Shown here one piece after another: positions 7,162 through 19,300 of a DNA stretch of 21,804 nucleotides. The translations under genes were made by a program, and so were the position numbers. Positions within the stretch are counted from its first letter, which is position 1; each line of letters begins with the position of its first letter. The stretch is from contig JBBRMF010000067.1 in NCBI GenBank assembly GCA_038230975.1, positions 1-21,804 of the forward strand, written 5' to 3'. The notes beneath the pieces were generated by a model. The model ran no database searches and had not been told where the DNA came from. It worked only from the letters and a program-made list of their open reading frames with translations. Origin of the DNA: JANXVV01 sp038230975. Its GTDB lineage: Bacteria; Planctomycetota; Phycisphaerae; Tepidisphaerales; Tepidisphaeraceae.

Positions 7162-7189
7162 TTGATTTCGGGCGGTAGGGGTTTATCTT
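7162..7189 (+). promoter_or_regulatory. Candidate promoter of the giant gene and its leader
   Basis: TTGATT (7162-7167) and TATCTT (7184-7189) are 16 bases apart, each matching its consensus at four of six positions. Starting here would give a leader of about 165 bases containing both GC-rich hairpins. A second, nearer option is TTGTAT (7263-7268) with TTTTAT (7285-7290), which would leave the hairpins outside the mRNA. The choice cannot be made from sequence alone. Confidence 0.3.
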
Positions 7190-7207
7190 CGTGGGATGTG
7201 GGATCGA

Positions 7208-7259
7208 GCATCCGGTAGTGGATGCAATGAGGCCGACAGCCGCACGTTGTGGGCTGTCG
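7208..7259 (+). promoter_or_regulatory. Two adjacent hairpins, possible structured leader RNA
   Basis: GCATCC/GGATGC (7208-7213 / 7220-7225, loop GGTAGT) is followed after eight bases by CGACAGCC/GGCTGTCG (7234-7241 / 7252-7259, ten-base loop GCACGTTGTG) and then GTTCTTGT. The second stem plus the partial T-run could act as an attenuator. I matched neither hairpin to a riboswitch class I know. It lies about 100 bases before the giant gene's start. Confidence 0.4.
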
Positions 7260-7315
7260 TTCTTGTATCGGTCATCTCTCAGAGTTTTATAAAAATTCAG
7301 TCGCATTGCTTGGAC

Positions 7316-7329
7316 TGCAATTGATTGCA
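7316..7329. repeat. Operator-like palindrome before the giant gene
   Basis: TGCAAT-TG-ATTGCA is a perfect six-base inverted repeat with a two-base centre, ending 34 bases before the ATG at 7364. The same half-sites with a six-base centre occur at 2104-2121. A regulator-binding role is only a possibility. Confidence 0.25.
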
Positions 7330-7363
7330 TATCGTGTTTCCTGGCAGTGAAGTGGAGGTCTAT

Positions 7364-10300
7364 ATGGCTCGCAGCACGGAACGGTCACGAGGTCAAGGTT
7401 CGCGCACACGGTCTCGAAAGCCGGATACCCAAAGAAGCGCCTGGATCAACGAGATCGACCGAATGCTGGAGGCGCGCGAGCGGGCACGTCAGTTTTTTGA
7501 GACTCTCGAACAGCGAATGCTTTTAACGGGGACGCACGATGCCGCTCTCGCGGCGGCCATCCAAAGTGCGCTGGCAACAGGCAATTCCAGTGGTTTCTCC
7601 GCATGGAGTCACAAGCTGACCGGTGCCACTGCGCTTGGAAAACAACTTCCGATCATGGGGGGTGGATTGGGCGCGGGTTACGATCCACAGGCTCAATTAA
7701 ATGGGTTGTTATCGCGACTTTCCGGTTCGTATACGACGCTTGCGCAGCTCCAAACGGCTTTGGAAGGATCGGCGGGAATTGGCGACGGCGTTGCCGTGGC
7801 GGCGACGCATGACAATGCCGATGACATCTCGCTCGATTTGCATTTCAACAACACTCAGAATGTGACGATCCCCGTAGCCGCAAATTATGGCGGCGTGAAT
7901 TTCGATCTGGGCGGAAGTCTAAATGTTGCAACGACGCTCGATTTCACTTTCACGCTGGGGGCTTATTGGGATTCCGTCGCCAGTGCGGCGGTGGTCTATA
8001 TCCCAACCGCCGGTAACCAGCTCAATGTCACTGCAGCCGTCAACACGGCGACGCTGAACGCAAATGCACATCTCGGATTTATTGGCGTTGCAGCATCTGC
8101 GGGGGCGGTCACGTTGTCGCCTAGTTTTGCGATGACCCTCGCGGACCCGGGCCCGGCGGGTGGGCCAGGGCGAATTACCTTCACTGAGTTGAATGCCACA
8201 CCCTTGCCTGCACTCGTCACTTTGAATCTGACGGCCCCGCCTGCAACGCTGTCGGCCAGTATCACCAGCAGTCTGATCCCCGCCGCAAAGACTCTGACAT
8301 TTACCTGGTCGGATATCAACGCGCCCACCACGGCCACCTCGAATCTGACCTCGGACGCAACTCTTGCCAACTATAAAGGTTTAAGCCAACTCACCGGCGC
8401 GCAGCTCAGCGCCGGGATCAACTCGTTTACGACGTGGACGGGAAACATCGGCAAGAGCCCCAACCTTTTGGGAATCAAGATTCCTATCGTGGGAACCGGG
8501 CTTGGGGCGGTCGTCAATCTGCCGTCGACATTGCATAACCGCCTTATCGATCAGGTGGGGACGTTTACGGATGTCGATCAGGTCCGAACGAAGTATGCCG
8601 CCGAAGCGGATCTGAACAATGTTACAACGACGCTAGTCGGAAATAATCTGCAGTTTTCAGTGGGGGTGCATCCCACGTTTTCGACGAACATTCCACTTCA
8701 ACTGGAAATCCCAGGACTTGATCTTCAACTGGATACGCCGGGTGTGGCCAGTACGATGAGCCTGACGGGCACACTGAACTTTGGCGTGGATCTGTCGACC
8801 GGCAATTTCTACGTCAATGACAGTACCGGCGGGACCACGCTTTCGGTCAGCGCAACGGTCAATTCGCCCAATTTTAATTCCGGGGGTGAAGTCGGCTTCG
8901 CTACGTTGAATGTCACCGGCGGTGCGGCCACCGCGAACGCCAACGCGACGCTCACGTTTATAGCACCCACCGCCGGACACCTGACCAGCACCGACTTCGC
9001 CGGTGGACTGGGTACGGTGAATAATCTCAGCAGCATGCAGTTCGCGGGCTCCGGAGCGTTGTCACTTCCGATTTCATCAACCCTGCTCGGCATTCCGACG
9101 CAGACGCTCACGGCGACATTCCCTGATTTTAAATCGCCGGCGAGCACGATCAGCAATGCGGGCAGTTTTGCGCAGTACGAGAATTACACCACGATTTTGC
9201 CGGTGCAATTCAGCCAGGCATTGGACCGAATCGTTACGTTGCTTTCTAAGGAAGCGAGCGCCAACGCGGCCTTTAACGCGAACATTCCCCTGCTAAATCA
9301 GTCCGCCTCGAATCTGGTCAATATCGCCACGCAGCTTCATAACGTACTGACGCAGTACACCGATGCGGTCCCAGACGTCAATAACGTGCTGACCGTGCCG
9401 TTTCACGATGCGGCCAGCCTCCTGACGCTGCTCCAAAACCTTCCGGGCGTGGGCGTGGGCAACGTATCGGCGCTTGGGACGGCGAACGATATTCGCTTTA
9501 CGCTGCACAAAACCGACACGATCAATCGAAGCGTGCCGATCAATCTCGGCATTGGTACGCAAGTGGCGCTGGATATCACCGGCACGATTAACGCGACGCT
9601 CGCCACGACTACAAATATCACTTTCGGCGTGGATAAAACCGGCAGTTTCTTTATCGTTGATCCCGGCGCAACGCCGGTGTTTCAAGCGAACGTTTCAGTC
9701 AACGCGAATCTTAACGCGAACGTCAATCTCGGTTTCCTTGGAGTGAATGTGACCGGTGGTTCAGCGACCATGGCCGGTGCATTTACGCTGTCTCTGCACG
9801 ATCCCGCGACCGATTCCCCGGCCACCCCAGGAATCATCACGGAAAAGGAACTCAGCGCCGCAGATGTCACCACCCTGGCGACGGCAACCGTGAATGGTTC
9901 GGCGGCACTTGCGCTTCCGCTCAGTACCACTTTCTTCCCCGAAACCGCCACGCTGCAGGCCAATTGGGCGGATATCACCAATGCGAACACCTTCACGGTG
10001 AACACGGCGCAGTTTCAGAAATTCTTCAACTTCAGCAATCTCACGGCAGCCGGTGCCTTGCAGGGATTGCAGCAGATTCCGGCGATTCTGAATCATCTGA
10101 TTGACAGCACTGCGTTCGGTAAGAATCTCCAGTTTTTCGGCTCATCATTGAGCAGCGCGATCGGAATTGGAAATCAGTTCCTGACGCAACTGAATAATAT
10201 GGGGGCATTCACCTCTGTCCAGGCTTTGCAAACAGCGTTGAATAATCAACTCGGTGGCGCTGCGAATGTCATCGTGAACGTCGGCGCAAGTGATCTGGAA

Positions 10301-13300
10301 TTCACGCTTTCATTGAATCAAAACCTGATCGGAAAGACGATTCAGTTCAGTATTAACAAGACGATTCCGGGCACGAGTCTTGGGTTCCAGACTTCCGGGA
10401 ACCTGACGCTGACTGGCAATGTGAGGGCAAGCGTTCAGTTTGGCATCGCGTTTGGCAACGTGGCGACGGTGACCGATCGCTTCTACATCATTCAAGGTGC
10501 CAATAGCCAGGCATCGGTGAACTTCGGTGTGAACGGCAGCTTAAACGGGGCGGCATCGATCGGTTTCGCTTCGGTGAATGTGAGCGGAACGGCGACGGTG
10601 AGCGGAATGGCAGGCGGTACGACGCAGGCGTCGATCACACTACCGTTGATCGATAATTACAACCACGATGGCAAGATTACGGTGACGGAGTTGTTGAGCA
10701 ATCCGGTCACGGCGCTTGGCACACCGGTGTTTGACGGCGCGGCTCAAGTTGTCTTCCAGGTCACCGGGCTTCCGGGCACGGGGCCGAATCCGCAACTGAC
10801 GTTGAACTGGGCCGATCTTTCCAGCTCCGCGGTTCCCACGATCAATCCCAATGCGGACTTGATCGCGGGCATTAATGCGGCGATTGGTTTCAATGCGCAA
10901 ACGATACTGGCCGGCATTCAAACCGTATTGAATCTCATTAACTCCTGGGCGGGCAGCTCGCTGCTGAATACCAAGATTCCCCTGATCCAAAAAACGGTCA
11001 ATCAGCTCTTTGATTTTGTGGGGAAGACCAGCAGCTTTTTCACGTCGATTAAAAATGCCAATGTCTCAACCCCCTCGCTGTTTGACGCTGCGGTGAATGC
11101 CGCCGTGAGTGCGTTGCCGGGCGGGGTCATCACGTTGACCGCCAAGCCGGATAATTCACCGAGTAGTGGCATCTTCCACTACCTGATGAACATCAACTAC
11201 AACGCCTTTGCAGGAGCTTCCCAGGCGTTTGACTTTGGTTCCAGCTTGTTTGCGTTGAATGCGATGCTCTCACCGATGTTCACATTCCATGCCGGAATTG
11301 AGTTTGGAGTGAACAAGACAGACGGTTTCTACATTGTCGATCAGGGAAATCTGGCCGGGCCAGAGGTGACTATCAATGCGGGAATCGGCGCGACGATCGA
11401 CAAACTCGGGGGAACTTTCGGACCGGTGACATACGGTGTTTCGCAGGGAACCGCGAGCGTCAATTTCGGCCTTGGAATCGATCTGGTCGATCCGAATCCT
11501 AACAACGGTGGGAAAATCGGTGTGTCGGATATCGCGGGCAACTTGGGAACCGTGTTTCAACCGACGATCGCGGGTACGGGCCTCTTGCACTTGCCGATGG
11601 GCTTTCGTATCGGTGGCGCCAGCGGGCCAGGTGTATCGACCACGTTTGATGCGAACTGGAACTCGAACGATCCGGCGAACATTCACTTTGGCGCGACGGG
11701 TAATTCCACGGACCCAGCCTCGGGCTTTGGAGCCGTCAATTACGAATTAGGCGATTTCGTACAAGGGATTATCGGCCCGGTTTTGCAGAACATCAAGACA
11801 TTCAATCCGCTTCCGAAGGATCTCATCGACTTCATGAACAAGAAGTTGCCGGTGTTCAATCAGACGCCGGCCGAAGTTCTGGGCAATGCTTTTGATCACC
11901 CGGAAGTGGCGTTGCTCTTCAAGATTGCAGGCGTGATTAGTGATCTGACGGCTGTTTCCGGCAGCGGTAGTACGCTGAACCTCAGCTCTTATTTCGCGGC
12001 GGGTGAACAGAACACGGGAACTGCCGGTTCGACCGGTGGCGGCAACACCGGGCCCTTCTCGACGCTCGTAAACGATCTGGCGACCTACCATGTGAGCGCG
12101 CCTATTTTGAGCGATACGGCGAGCACGATCATCGGTCTACTTCTCAAAAAAGATGTGACGCTCATTGAATTCAACCCCGGGAAACTGGATCTTCCATTTA
12201 CCTTCCCGGGCCTGGAACTCAACATTCCTCTGTGGAGCGTGGGTGTGGTCGATGTCGAAGGCACATTCAGGTTGTCTGGCGGCATCGACTTCTACGCAAA
12301 CGTGGACATCGGTTTGACGACGCGCGGGCTCTTCGGCAACACGATCGATGGCACATCCAATCTGATGAACGGATTCTTCATCGGGGATACCAAGCCCGGT
12401 GCGCCCAATGGTACGGATGCGTTTGAAGTGGGTTTGCGCGGCAGTCTGCGCATTGATCTGGGGGGCACAGTTCGCGTCCTTGGAATCAATGCGGCGACGA
12501 TCACGGGCTATATTCAGGGAAATCTCGACCTGGGTTTGGATCTGGCAGATGTGGCTTACAAACCGGGAACAAACATACCGGATCATCGCGTTGGGCGTCA
12601 GGACGTTGGGGGCGACAATAAGGTCTACTTCGATGAAATGCAGTGGATCGCCAGCCATTACAATGGCGTGGAATGCGTGGCAACTATTGGTGGTTCACTT
12701 TCGATCACAGGTGGCGTGCATATTGAAGCGCTGTGCGGGTTCTGGGGTTGCTTATATTCGCAGGATTTCCCGCTCGGCACGCAGGTGCTGGTCAACTGGG
12801 ATCTCCCTTGCCTACCAGTACCGCCGGTGCCATTGGCGCAAATTGTCGGCAATAAGTTGGTCATGTTTAATGACTCCAGCACGGGCGGAAAAGAAATCAA
12901 CATCAATGTCACGCGCGATGACAATAATCAGCCGTACGCGATTCAGATCCAGAAAAATGACGGTTCAGGCCAGCAAACGGATCTCTACACTTTCGCGCAA
13001 TTAAGTGCCGCCGGGGTCGATACGCTTGTGGTCAACGGCACTGAAGGCCCGGACAAAATCAATATCGATTCGAATCTGACCAAGCTCTACAACCTCAAGT
13101 ACCTCGTCATCAACGGATACGGCGGTAACGACCGAATCGATACAGGCTTGATCGATCTGGCAACCAGCCAACTGGCGGGAACGACGCTGAGTGGTGGTGA
13201 CGGTAACGACACACTGATCGGCACGTTCGCACCGGACAGTATTAGTGGCGGTACGGGCGACGATCTGGTTGTCGGTGGTGGAGGCAATGACACGGTCGAC

Positions 13301-16300
13301 GGCGGCGATGGAAACGACAAGATCTCCGTCCAAAGTGGCAACAGCGTCATCACCGGCGGAATCGGTAACGACACGATCAATGCCGGCGACGGGAACAATA
13401 ACATCGACGGTGGCGACGGGAACGACATCATCGGTGTCGGCAATGGCAGCAACACGATCGGTGGCGGGAATGGCGATGATGTCATCATTGCCGGCGATGG
13501 TGGCAACACTGTCAGCGGCGGGGCGGGAAATGACACGGTTCAAACCGGTGCGGGAAATGACAGCATCACCGGCGGTAGTGAAAATGACTCTATCTCCAGT
13601 GGCGCGGGCAATGACTATGTCGATGCCGGCAGCGGGGATGACTATGTCGACGCAGGCGTCGGAAATGATACGGTGTTCGGTGGCACTGGAAACGATAACC
13701 TGTTCGGGGGAGACGGCAACGATGTCATTCATGCCGGTGACGGCACGGACTATGTCGACGCGGGGATTGGCAACGATCTGGTTTACGGGGATACTGGAAA
13801 CAAGAAGATTTACGGCCAAAGTGGTAACGACACCGTTTACGGCGGCACGGGGAACAACTTCATTGATGCCAGCAGCGGCAACGACTACATCGTCGGCAGT
13901 GCCGGATCCAACACGATCTATGGCGGCACGGGTGATGACTATATCAACGCAAATGGCACAATCTCCGGCACCATCGACGGCGGCGAAGGTAACGACCTGC
14001 TTGTTCAAGGAGTCGACCAGAATCAAACGCTCACAGACACAACACTCACCACTATTTCCGGATCGATCGCACTGGCGAATCTGGAACGCATTCAGCTCAA
14101 CGGTGGGGCGGGAAATAATCAGTTCGATGTCTCGGGTTGGAACGGCCTGGCTGGCACCGCCCCCGTAACGCTGACGGGTGGCGGTGGCACGGACACCGTC
14201 GTGTCTACCAACGATACCGATTTCATTCTGACTGATACAAGCTTGGCCCGCGCAACCGGTGTCAGCTTCGTTTTGAACGGAGTGACCCAGGCAATCCTGA
14301 CCGGCGGCGTGTCTGACAATTCTTTTGATGTGAACGGTTTCAACCTGAGCGCAACGCTTACCGGTTCAGGTGGAAATGACAAAGTCATTGATGCCGGCGA
14401 TACCAATTTTGCTTTGACGAATTCCAGTCTGGTACGAGCCAGCGGTGGTAGCTTTACGTTGGCAGGCATCAACCGTGCGTTGTTAACAGCCGGCGCCAGC
14501 GCCAACACAATCGATGCGAGCGGCTTCTCTGGTAATACCACACTACTTGGACAAGCGGGCAATGACAGTATCTACGGTGGAAGTGGTGACGACTCCATCG
14601 ACGGCGGGCTTGGCAATGATTCTCTCGTTGCCAACGCGGGTAACGATGCAATCATCGGCGGAGGTGCTGCTGGTGGCGGTGACATTATTCAAGGTGGTTC
14701 TGGTACCGATCTGCTCATTGGCTCCGATGACGGAAATGACACGGTCACTGCCGGCACCGGCAACGCACGCATCTACGGACTCGGCGGGAATGACGTGATT
14801 GCGGGTGGAGCGGGTAACGATAGTATCGACGGTGGCACTGGCAATGATGTGATCTCCGGCGGCGGTGGAAGCGACCTACTGGTAGGTGGCCCAGGCGATG
14901 ATCTGATCTACGGCTTCAAATCGAGCGGCACTCGCGTCGATGGTGGCGTCGACACCATTTATGGCGATCTGGCAACCAATGGAAATGAAGCGGGCGCTCT
15001 GGGTGTCGACTCACTCTACGGCGGAGGCAACAACGACCTCATCTTCGGTGAAGGTGGTGTCGATCAAATCTTCCCAACGGGGCCCAGCCCCTACACCGAT
15101 CCAGGCACGTCCGGATCGACCGGCTCTACCGCTACGCCAGTGGTTGCGCCTTTGAGCCCAACCCTAGTTCCGATTCCCGTAGCTACGTTACCCACAAGCC
15201 CGGATGGCGGAGGTCGCTGGGGCGAGTTGGCAGGCGGTGGGTCGGCAACGGGTGTCAGTAGTAGCACGAATGCCGCGTTTGATCCGGTGATTGTTGCAGG
15301 CGCTGCAGGCGCTCAATATCTCGGGTGGGCTGATAATCGTAACGGCAATTTCGAGATTTACGTTGCGAAACACGTAGGCGGCCAGTGGGTTGAACTTGCG
15401 GGCAGCGCGCATGCGGGCGGTATCAGTTCAACTCCCGGAGCCTCGAGGCGTCCGGCCATTACGCTCGATGGTAGCGGGAATCCGATTGTCGTTTGGACGG
15501 AAACCACCGCGGCCAATACGGCGATCAAAGCCTCCAAATATGATCCCACTGCCAACGGCGGGGCCGGCGGATGGGTCGCGCTACCGAACGTCAGTGTTGG
15601 AACTTCGGCAGACAGTGCGCGCATTGTGAACCTGGCAACTGGACCGGTAGTCACCTGGATCGACAGTACATCAGGGCCGGCCAAGATCTTCGCAGCACAA
15701 TACAACGGAAGCGTCTGGAATGCCTTCGGCACAAACGGCACAAGCAATACCGGTGTGTCGGCTTCGGCGACGGGTGTGTCCGACAATTCACTGGCAACCG
15801 ATGGAACGAATGTTGCGGTTGCATGGACTAATACCGTAGCTGGAATCAAGCAAGTCTTTGTCGCACAGTCGAGTGGTGCCGCATGGACGCAGCTTGGCGG
15901 CGCGGGCGGCGCGAGCAACACGCCAGGTGACAGTCAGTCGCCTTCGCTCGCGTATCTCAGCGGCACACTTTATGCAGCTTGGCAGAGCATGACTCCGTCC
16001 GGGACTGAAATCTATGCCGCGATTCGAAGCGGTGGTACATGGGTCGCGGCGGGTGCCGGTTCCAATAGCGGCGCGGGCGTCTCCAATACACACGGTGGAT
16101 CTACCTCGCCGCAGCTATCGACGGGCGGCGGACAGATGTACCTGGCATGGATTGATGATCGTACGATCAGTGTCTCGGGCAACACGGTTGCGCTCTACGC
16201 CCGTAAATGGGGCGGTTCCAGTTTTGTCGAACAGGTTCCCGGCGATTCGTCGGGTGGCGGCATCAATCTGTCGACAACTTCGCCGAAATCCCCTGTGTTG

Positions 16301-19300
16301 AGCGTTGATAGCTCCGGAAATCCCTTCATCGCGTTCGACGATACCCAGGGTGGATCTCCGCAGGCAGATAGTCGCGGGAACACTGCTACGACTGGTACCG
16401 TCTACTATGTCAACGATGCATCGATCGTTGAAGATGGTGTCTCGACCGCCGTGGGTAGTGCGGCTAATAACGGGCTGAGTCCCGCCACGCCGGCGTTGTC
16501 GATCGCACAGATCCTGGGCTCCTTGAACCCAGGCGATGTGGTCGTTATCGATACCGGCGATTACTCCTCTGTAACGATTAACCGCCCGGGTATTACGCTC
16601 GTGTCAGCACCGAATGCGTCGGTGCGAATCAACGGACTGGTCACCATATCCGCCAATAACGTGACGCTGCGTGGCTTGCAGTTGCTCGGAGGCGTGGGCA
16701 CCACCGGCAATAATGTCACCATCGATTCTAACACGATCAAAGGCCCCGGAGTCACCCTGACAGGCGGTACCGGGTTGCAGGTTACTCACAATACGATCAT
16801 CACGCCTGGGAACGGCATAATGCTCGCCGGTGCGATTGCCGGGCCGGATATTGAACATAACTCGATCATCGCCGGAGGCACCGCGATCACGATCGGCAGT
16901 GCCACCAATGTGCTCATCCGAGATAATCGCATACGCAATTCCGGAATAGGCATCTCGATTCCTTCCGTCACGGGTGGAACGATCAGCGGGAATGATATCG
17001 CGGCCGGCACGGGAATTAGTATCGCGGCCGCATTTATAGGTTCGATCGATCACAATGAAATTCACGATGGCACTACAGGCGTGGTCTACGGTGCGTCTGC
17101 TCCACTGGTATCGAATCGAATTCGTAACAATTCCACGGGTATTACCACGAATGTGGTTGGCGCGAATGCGCTCGGATACGTGGGTGTCGGCGCAAACCAG
17201 ATCTTTGCCAACACCATTGGCATTCAACTCAGCGCTGCAGACCTTGTCGGGCAGCACGTATACGGCAATGCCACGGGTGTAGCCGGTAACGGCAACGTCG
17301 GCGGAACGGATTTCTCGAATCCGAATGTGATCGAAACAAACGGTACTGGCGTAAATATCACCGGGCCGGTGCGTTTCAATCGAATCGCACGGAATACGGT
17401 TGGTATCCGCGCCGCGAACGCCCAGCAGATCATTCATAATCTGGTTTACCGAAATGCAACCGGCATATCGGTGGTCGGGAAGACCGACGTTCGCATTTTC
17501 CAGAATACCTTCTACACGGCGGCGGGCGACAACATCAGCGTGTCGGGTGGCTCGCAGCAAGTTGAAGTTCGCAACAATATTCTCTGGACTGAAAATGGCT
17601 ACGACCTGAATATCGCGGATGACAGCCACACAGGATTCTTCAGCGACTACAACGATCTGCACGCAAGTGGTTCCGGCAAGATCGTGCACTATTTTGCCGA
17701 TTTTACGGATATCCTCGATTGGCAAGTCAATGTGAATAAGTATGACCTGCACTCGATCGGCGTCACCGCAGTAAATCCGCGGTGGAGTGAGCCGCGATTT
17801 GTCGATAAGTCAATCGACGACTATCGCGTGCTGGATATCGTTGGTGGACAGCGAGACAGCAGCCCGACGATCGATAGTGGCGACCAACTCGCTGACGTGG
17901 GTACGTCATCGCTGGTCCGCACCAATCTCCTTGCAAATCCGGGATTTGAAAACAACACGATCGGTTGGACGATTAACGCGACCGGTGGGACTGCCGTTGC
18001 GAATCCGACGCCTTGGGAGAGCACGCACGAATTCTCCGCGGGTTCAAACTCCAGCGCATTTGCGGAGCAGACCATTGATCTTCTAGCGTCTGGTTTTACC
18101 CCGGCAGACTTGGCGAACATTCAGGCGTTCGAGGTAGTATTTGGCGGCCGGGTCCGATGGAATACGATTCAATCCGGGGATAATGGCCGAATTCAGGTCA
18201 GCTTCCTCGATGCCTCTTCGACGCTGATAACCACACCGGCGACTGCGGCGACTGGAAATACCACCGATCGCTGGGAACTCGTCGGCGCAAGGACCGTCAT
18301 TCCAAGCGGGACACGTTACCTTCGCTTCCGCTTCAGCACTGATCGCACATCAGGTGCCAACGACAGCTCGTTTGACGGCGCATTTATGTACGTCGTGCCA
18401 AGCGCATACGCGCCGGACATGGGTGCCTATGGCAGCCTCCCGCAAGAATCCGCCCAGCCGCTGCTCACCCATATCGCGATGCGGTATCCGGATCTATACG
18501 CTGACTGGACGCAAGGCGCGCCGCACGTCATCCGTTGGGAAAGTTATAACAATGTCGCTCAGCAGCCGGTCAAGATCGACCTCTACCAGGACACTCCAAA
18601 CGGCCCGGCTTTTGTACTGAATATTACTCCTTCCACAACGGATAATGGGCAATTCACCTGGATCCCACAAAACAGCGGCGTTGCGGCTGGTACGCATGGA
18701 CTGCGCATTCAGGTTTCACTGGTCGGCGTGCCCATCGCGGTCGATCGAAGTACGGAAACATTTACCGTTCCCGAGGCCGGGCATAGTTACTATGTGAACG
18801 ACAATAGTGTCGTAGGCGACACCTATGTCACAGCAGTAGGCTCGAATCGAAATGACGGCCTTCTACCCAGTGCGCCAAAGCCTTTGCTGGCTACTTTGTT
18901 GCGTACGTACGGGCTTGGGCCGACGGATACGGTGTATGTTGACACTGGCATTTACAACGAATTCAGCCCCGTCCACATCACAGGTGCAAATGGTGCCGGT
19001 GCACGAATCACCGGGCCGTTGAATCCGGCAAACGTCGCAACCATCAGTCGCGCTTTCACCGGCGTGACAGGTGCCGTCATCGATGTGGACGGCGGCGGGT
19101 CCGTCAATGTTTCTCACCTGACTCTTGTGGGATCAGATCGCGGTGTTTGGGTTCACAACGGTGCGATCCGCTTCGCCGGTAGCTATTTGACGACGTCGAA
19201 CAACACGCTGGAAGGCGTGCGACTTGAATCTGATGCAATCCAGTCATCGCTCGATCATCTGGATGTTTCTTACAGCGGCTTGGATGGAATCTATATCGGC

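Larger units (their letters stand above)
6895..7363. other. 468-base divergent intergenic region
   Basis: No gene was seen. It carries the upstream signals of both the minus-strand exported protein and the plus-strand giant gene. Notable items are: an AT-rich stretch at 7046-7084; a perfect AGGTAG-G-CTACCT palindrome (7111-7123) next to GGGAACCC; a CAAAATC/GATTTTG hairpin (7141-7160); two GC-rich hairpins (7208-7225 and 7234-7259); and a TGCAAT-TG-ATTGCA palindrome (7316-7329) shortly before the ribosome-binding site of the giant gene. Confidence 0.7.
7610..12930 (+). repeat. Six tandem modules of about 280 residues in the giant protein
   Basis: Each unit has a helical part with a [KN]-[IL]-P-[IL] anchor (near 7646, 8480, 9283, 10074, 10975, 11843), then a beta-rich part with an F-G-[VI] / F-[YF]-I-x-D anchor, then Gly/Ala strands and an acidic loop. 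The F-G-[VI]-type anchor begins at 7949, 8780, 9623, 10439 and 11303, so the period is 831, 843, 816 and 864 bases (272-288 residues). The sixth copy is longer and ends with N-G-F-F-I-G-D near 12371. The copies are strongly diverged at DNA level, so this is an old expansion. I do not recognise the family. Confidence 0.8.

Noticed and set aside
13001..14026. Long minus-strand open frame (341 codons) opposite the RTX array
   Set aside because: It is the mirror of regular GGxGND codons. Its product is a low-complexity V/A/D repeat with no ribosome-binding site, and the plus-strand frame gives clear RTX repeats.
13245..14168. Plus-strand 307-codon frame overlapping the RTX array
   Set aside because: It is a +1 shifted reading of the same repeats, giving Thr/Met/Ser/Ala low-complexity sequence.
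13193..15070. Short DNA repeats that could suggest a CRISPR array
   Set aside because: The 27-base periodicity is in frame, has no identical repeats or unique spacers, and encodes RTX nonapeptides.
16604..17752. Long minus-strand open frame (382 codons) opposite beta-helix A
   Set aside because: It has no recognisable domain and an unusual Ile/Arg/Asp composition typical of shadow frames; the plus strand encodes an obvious beta-helix.
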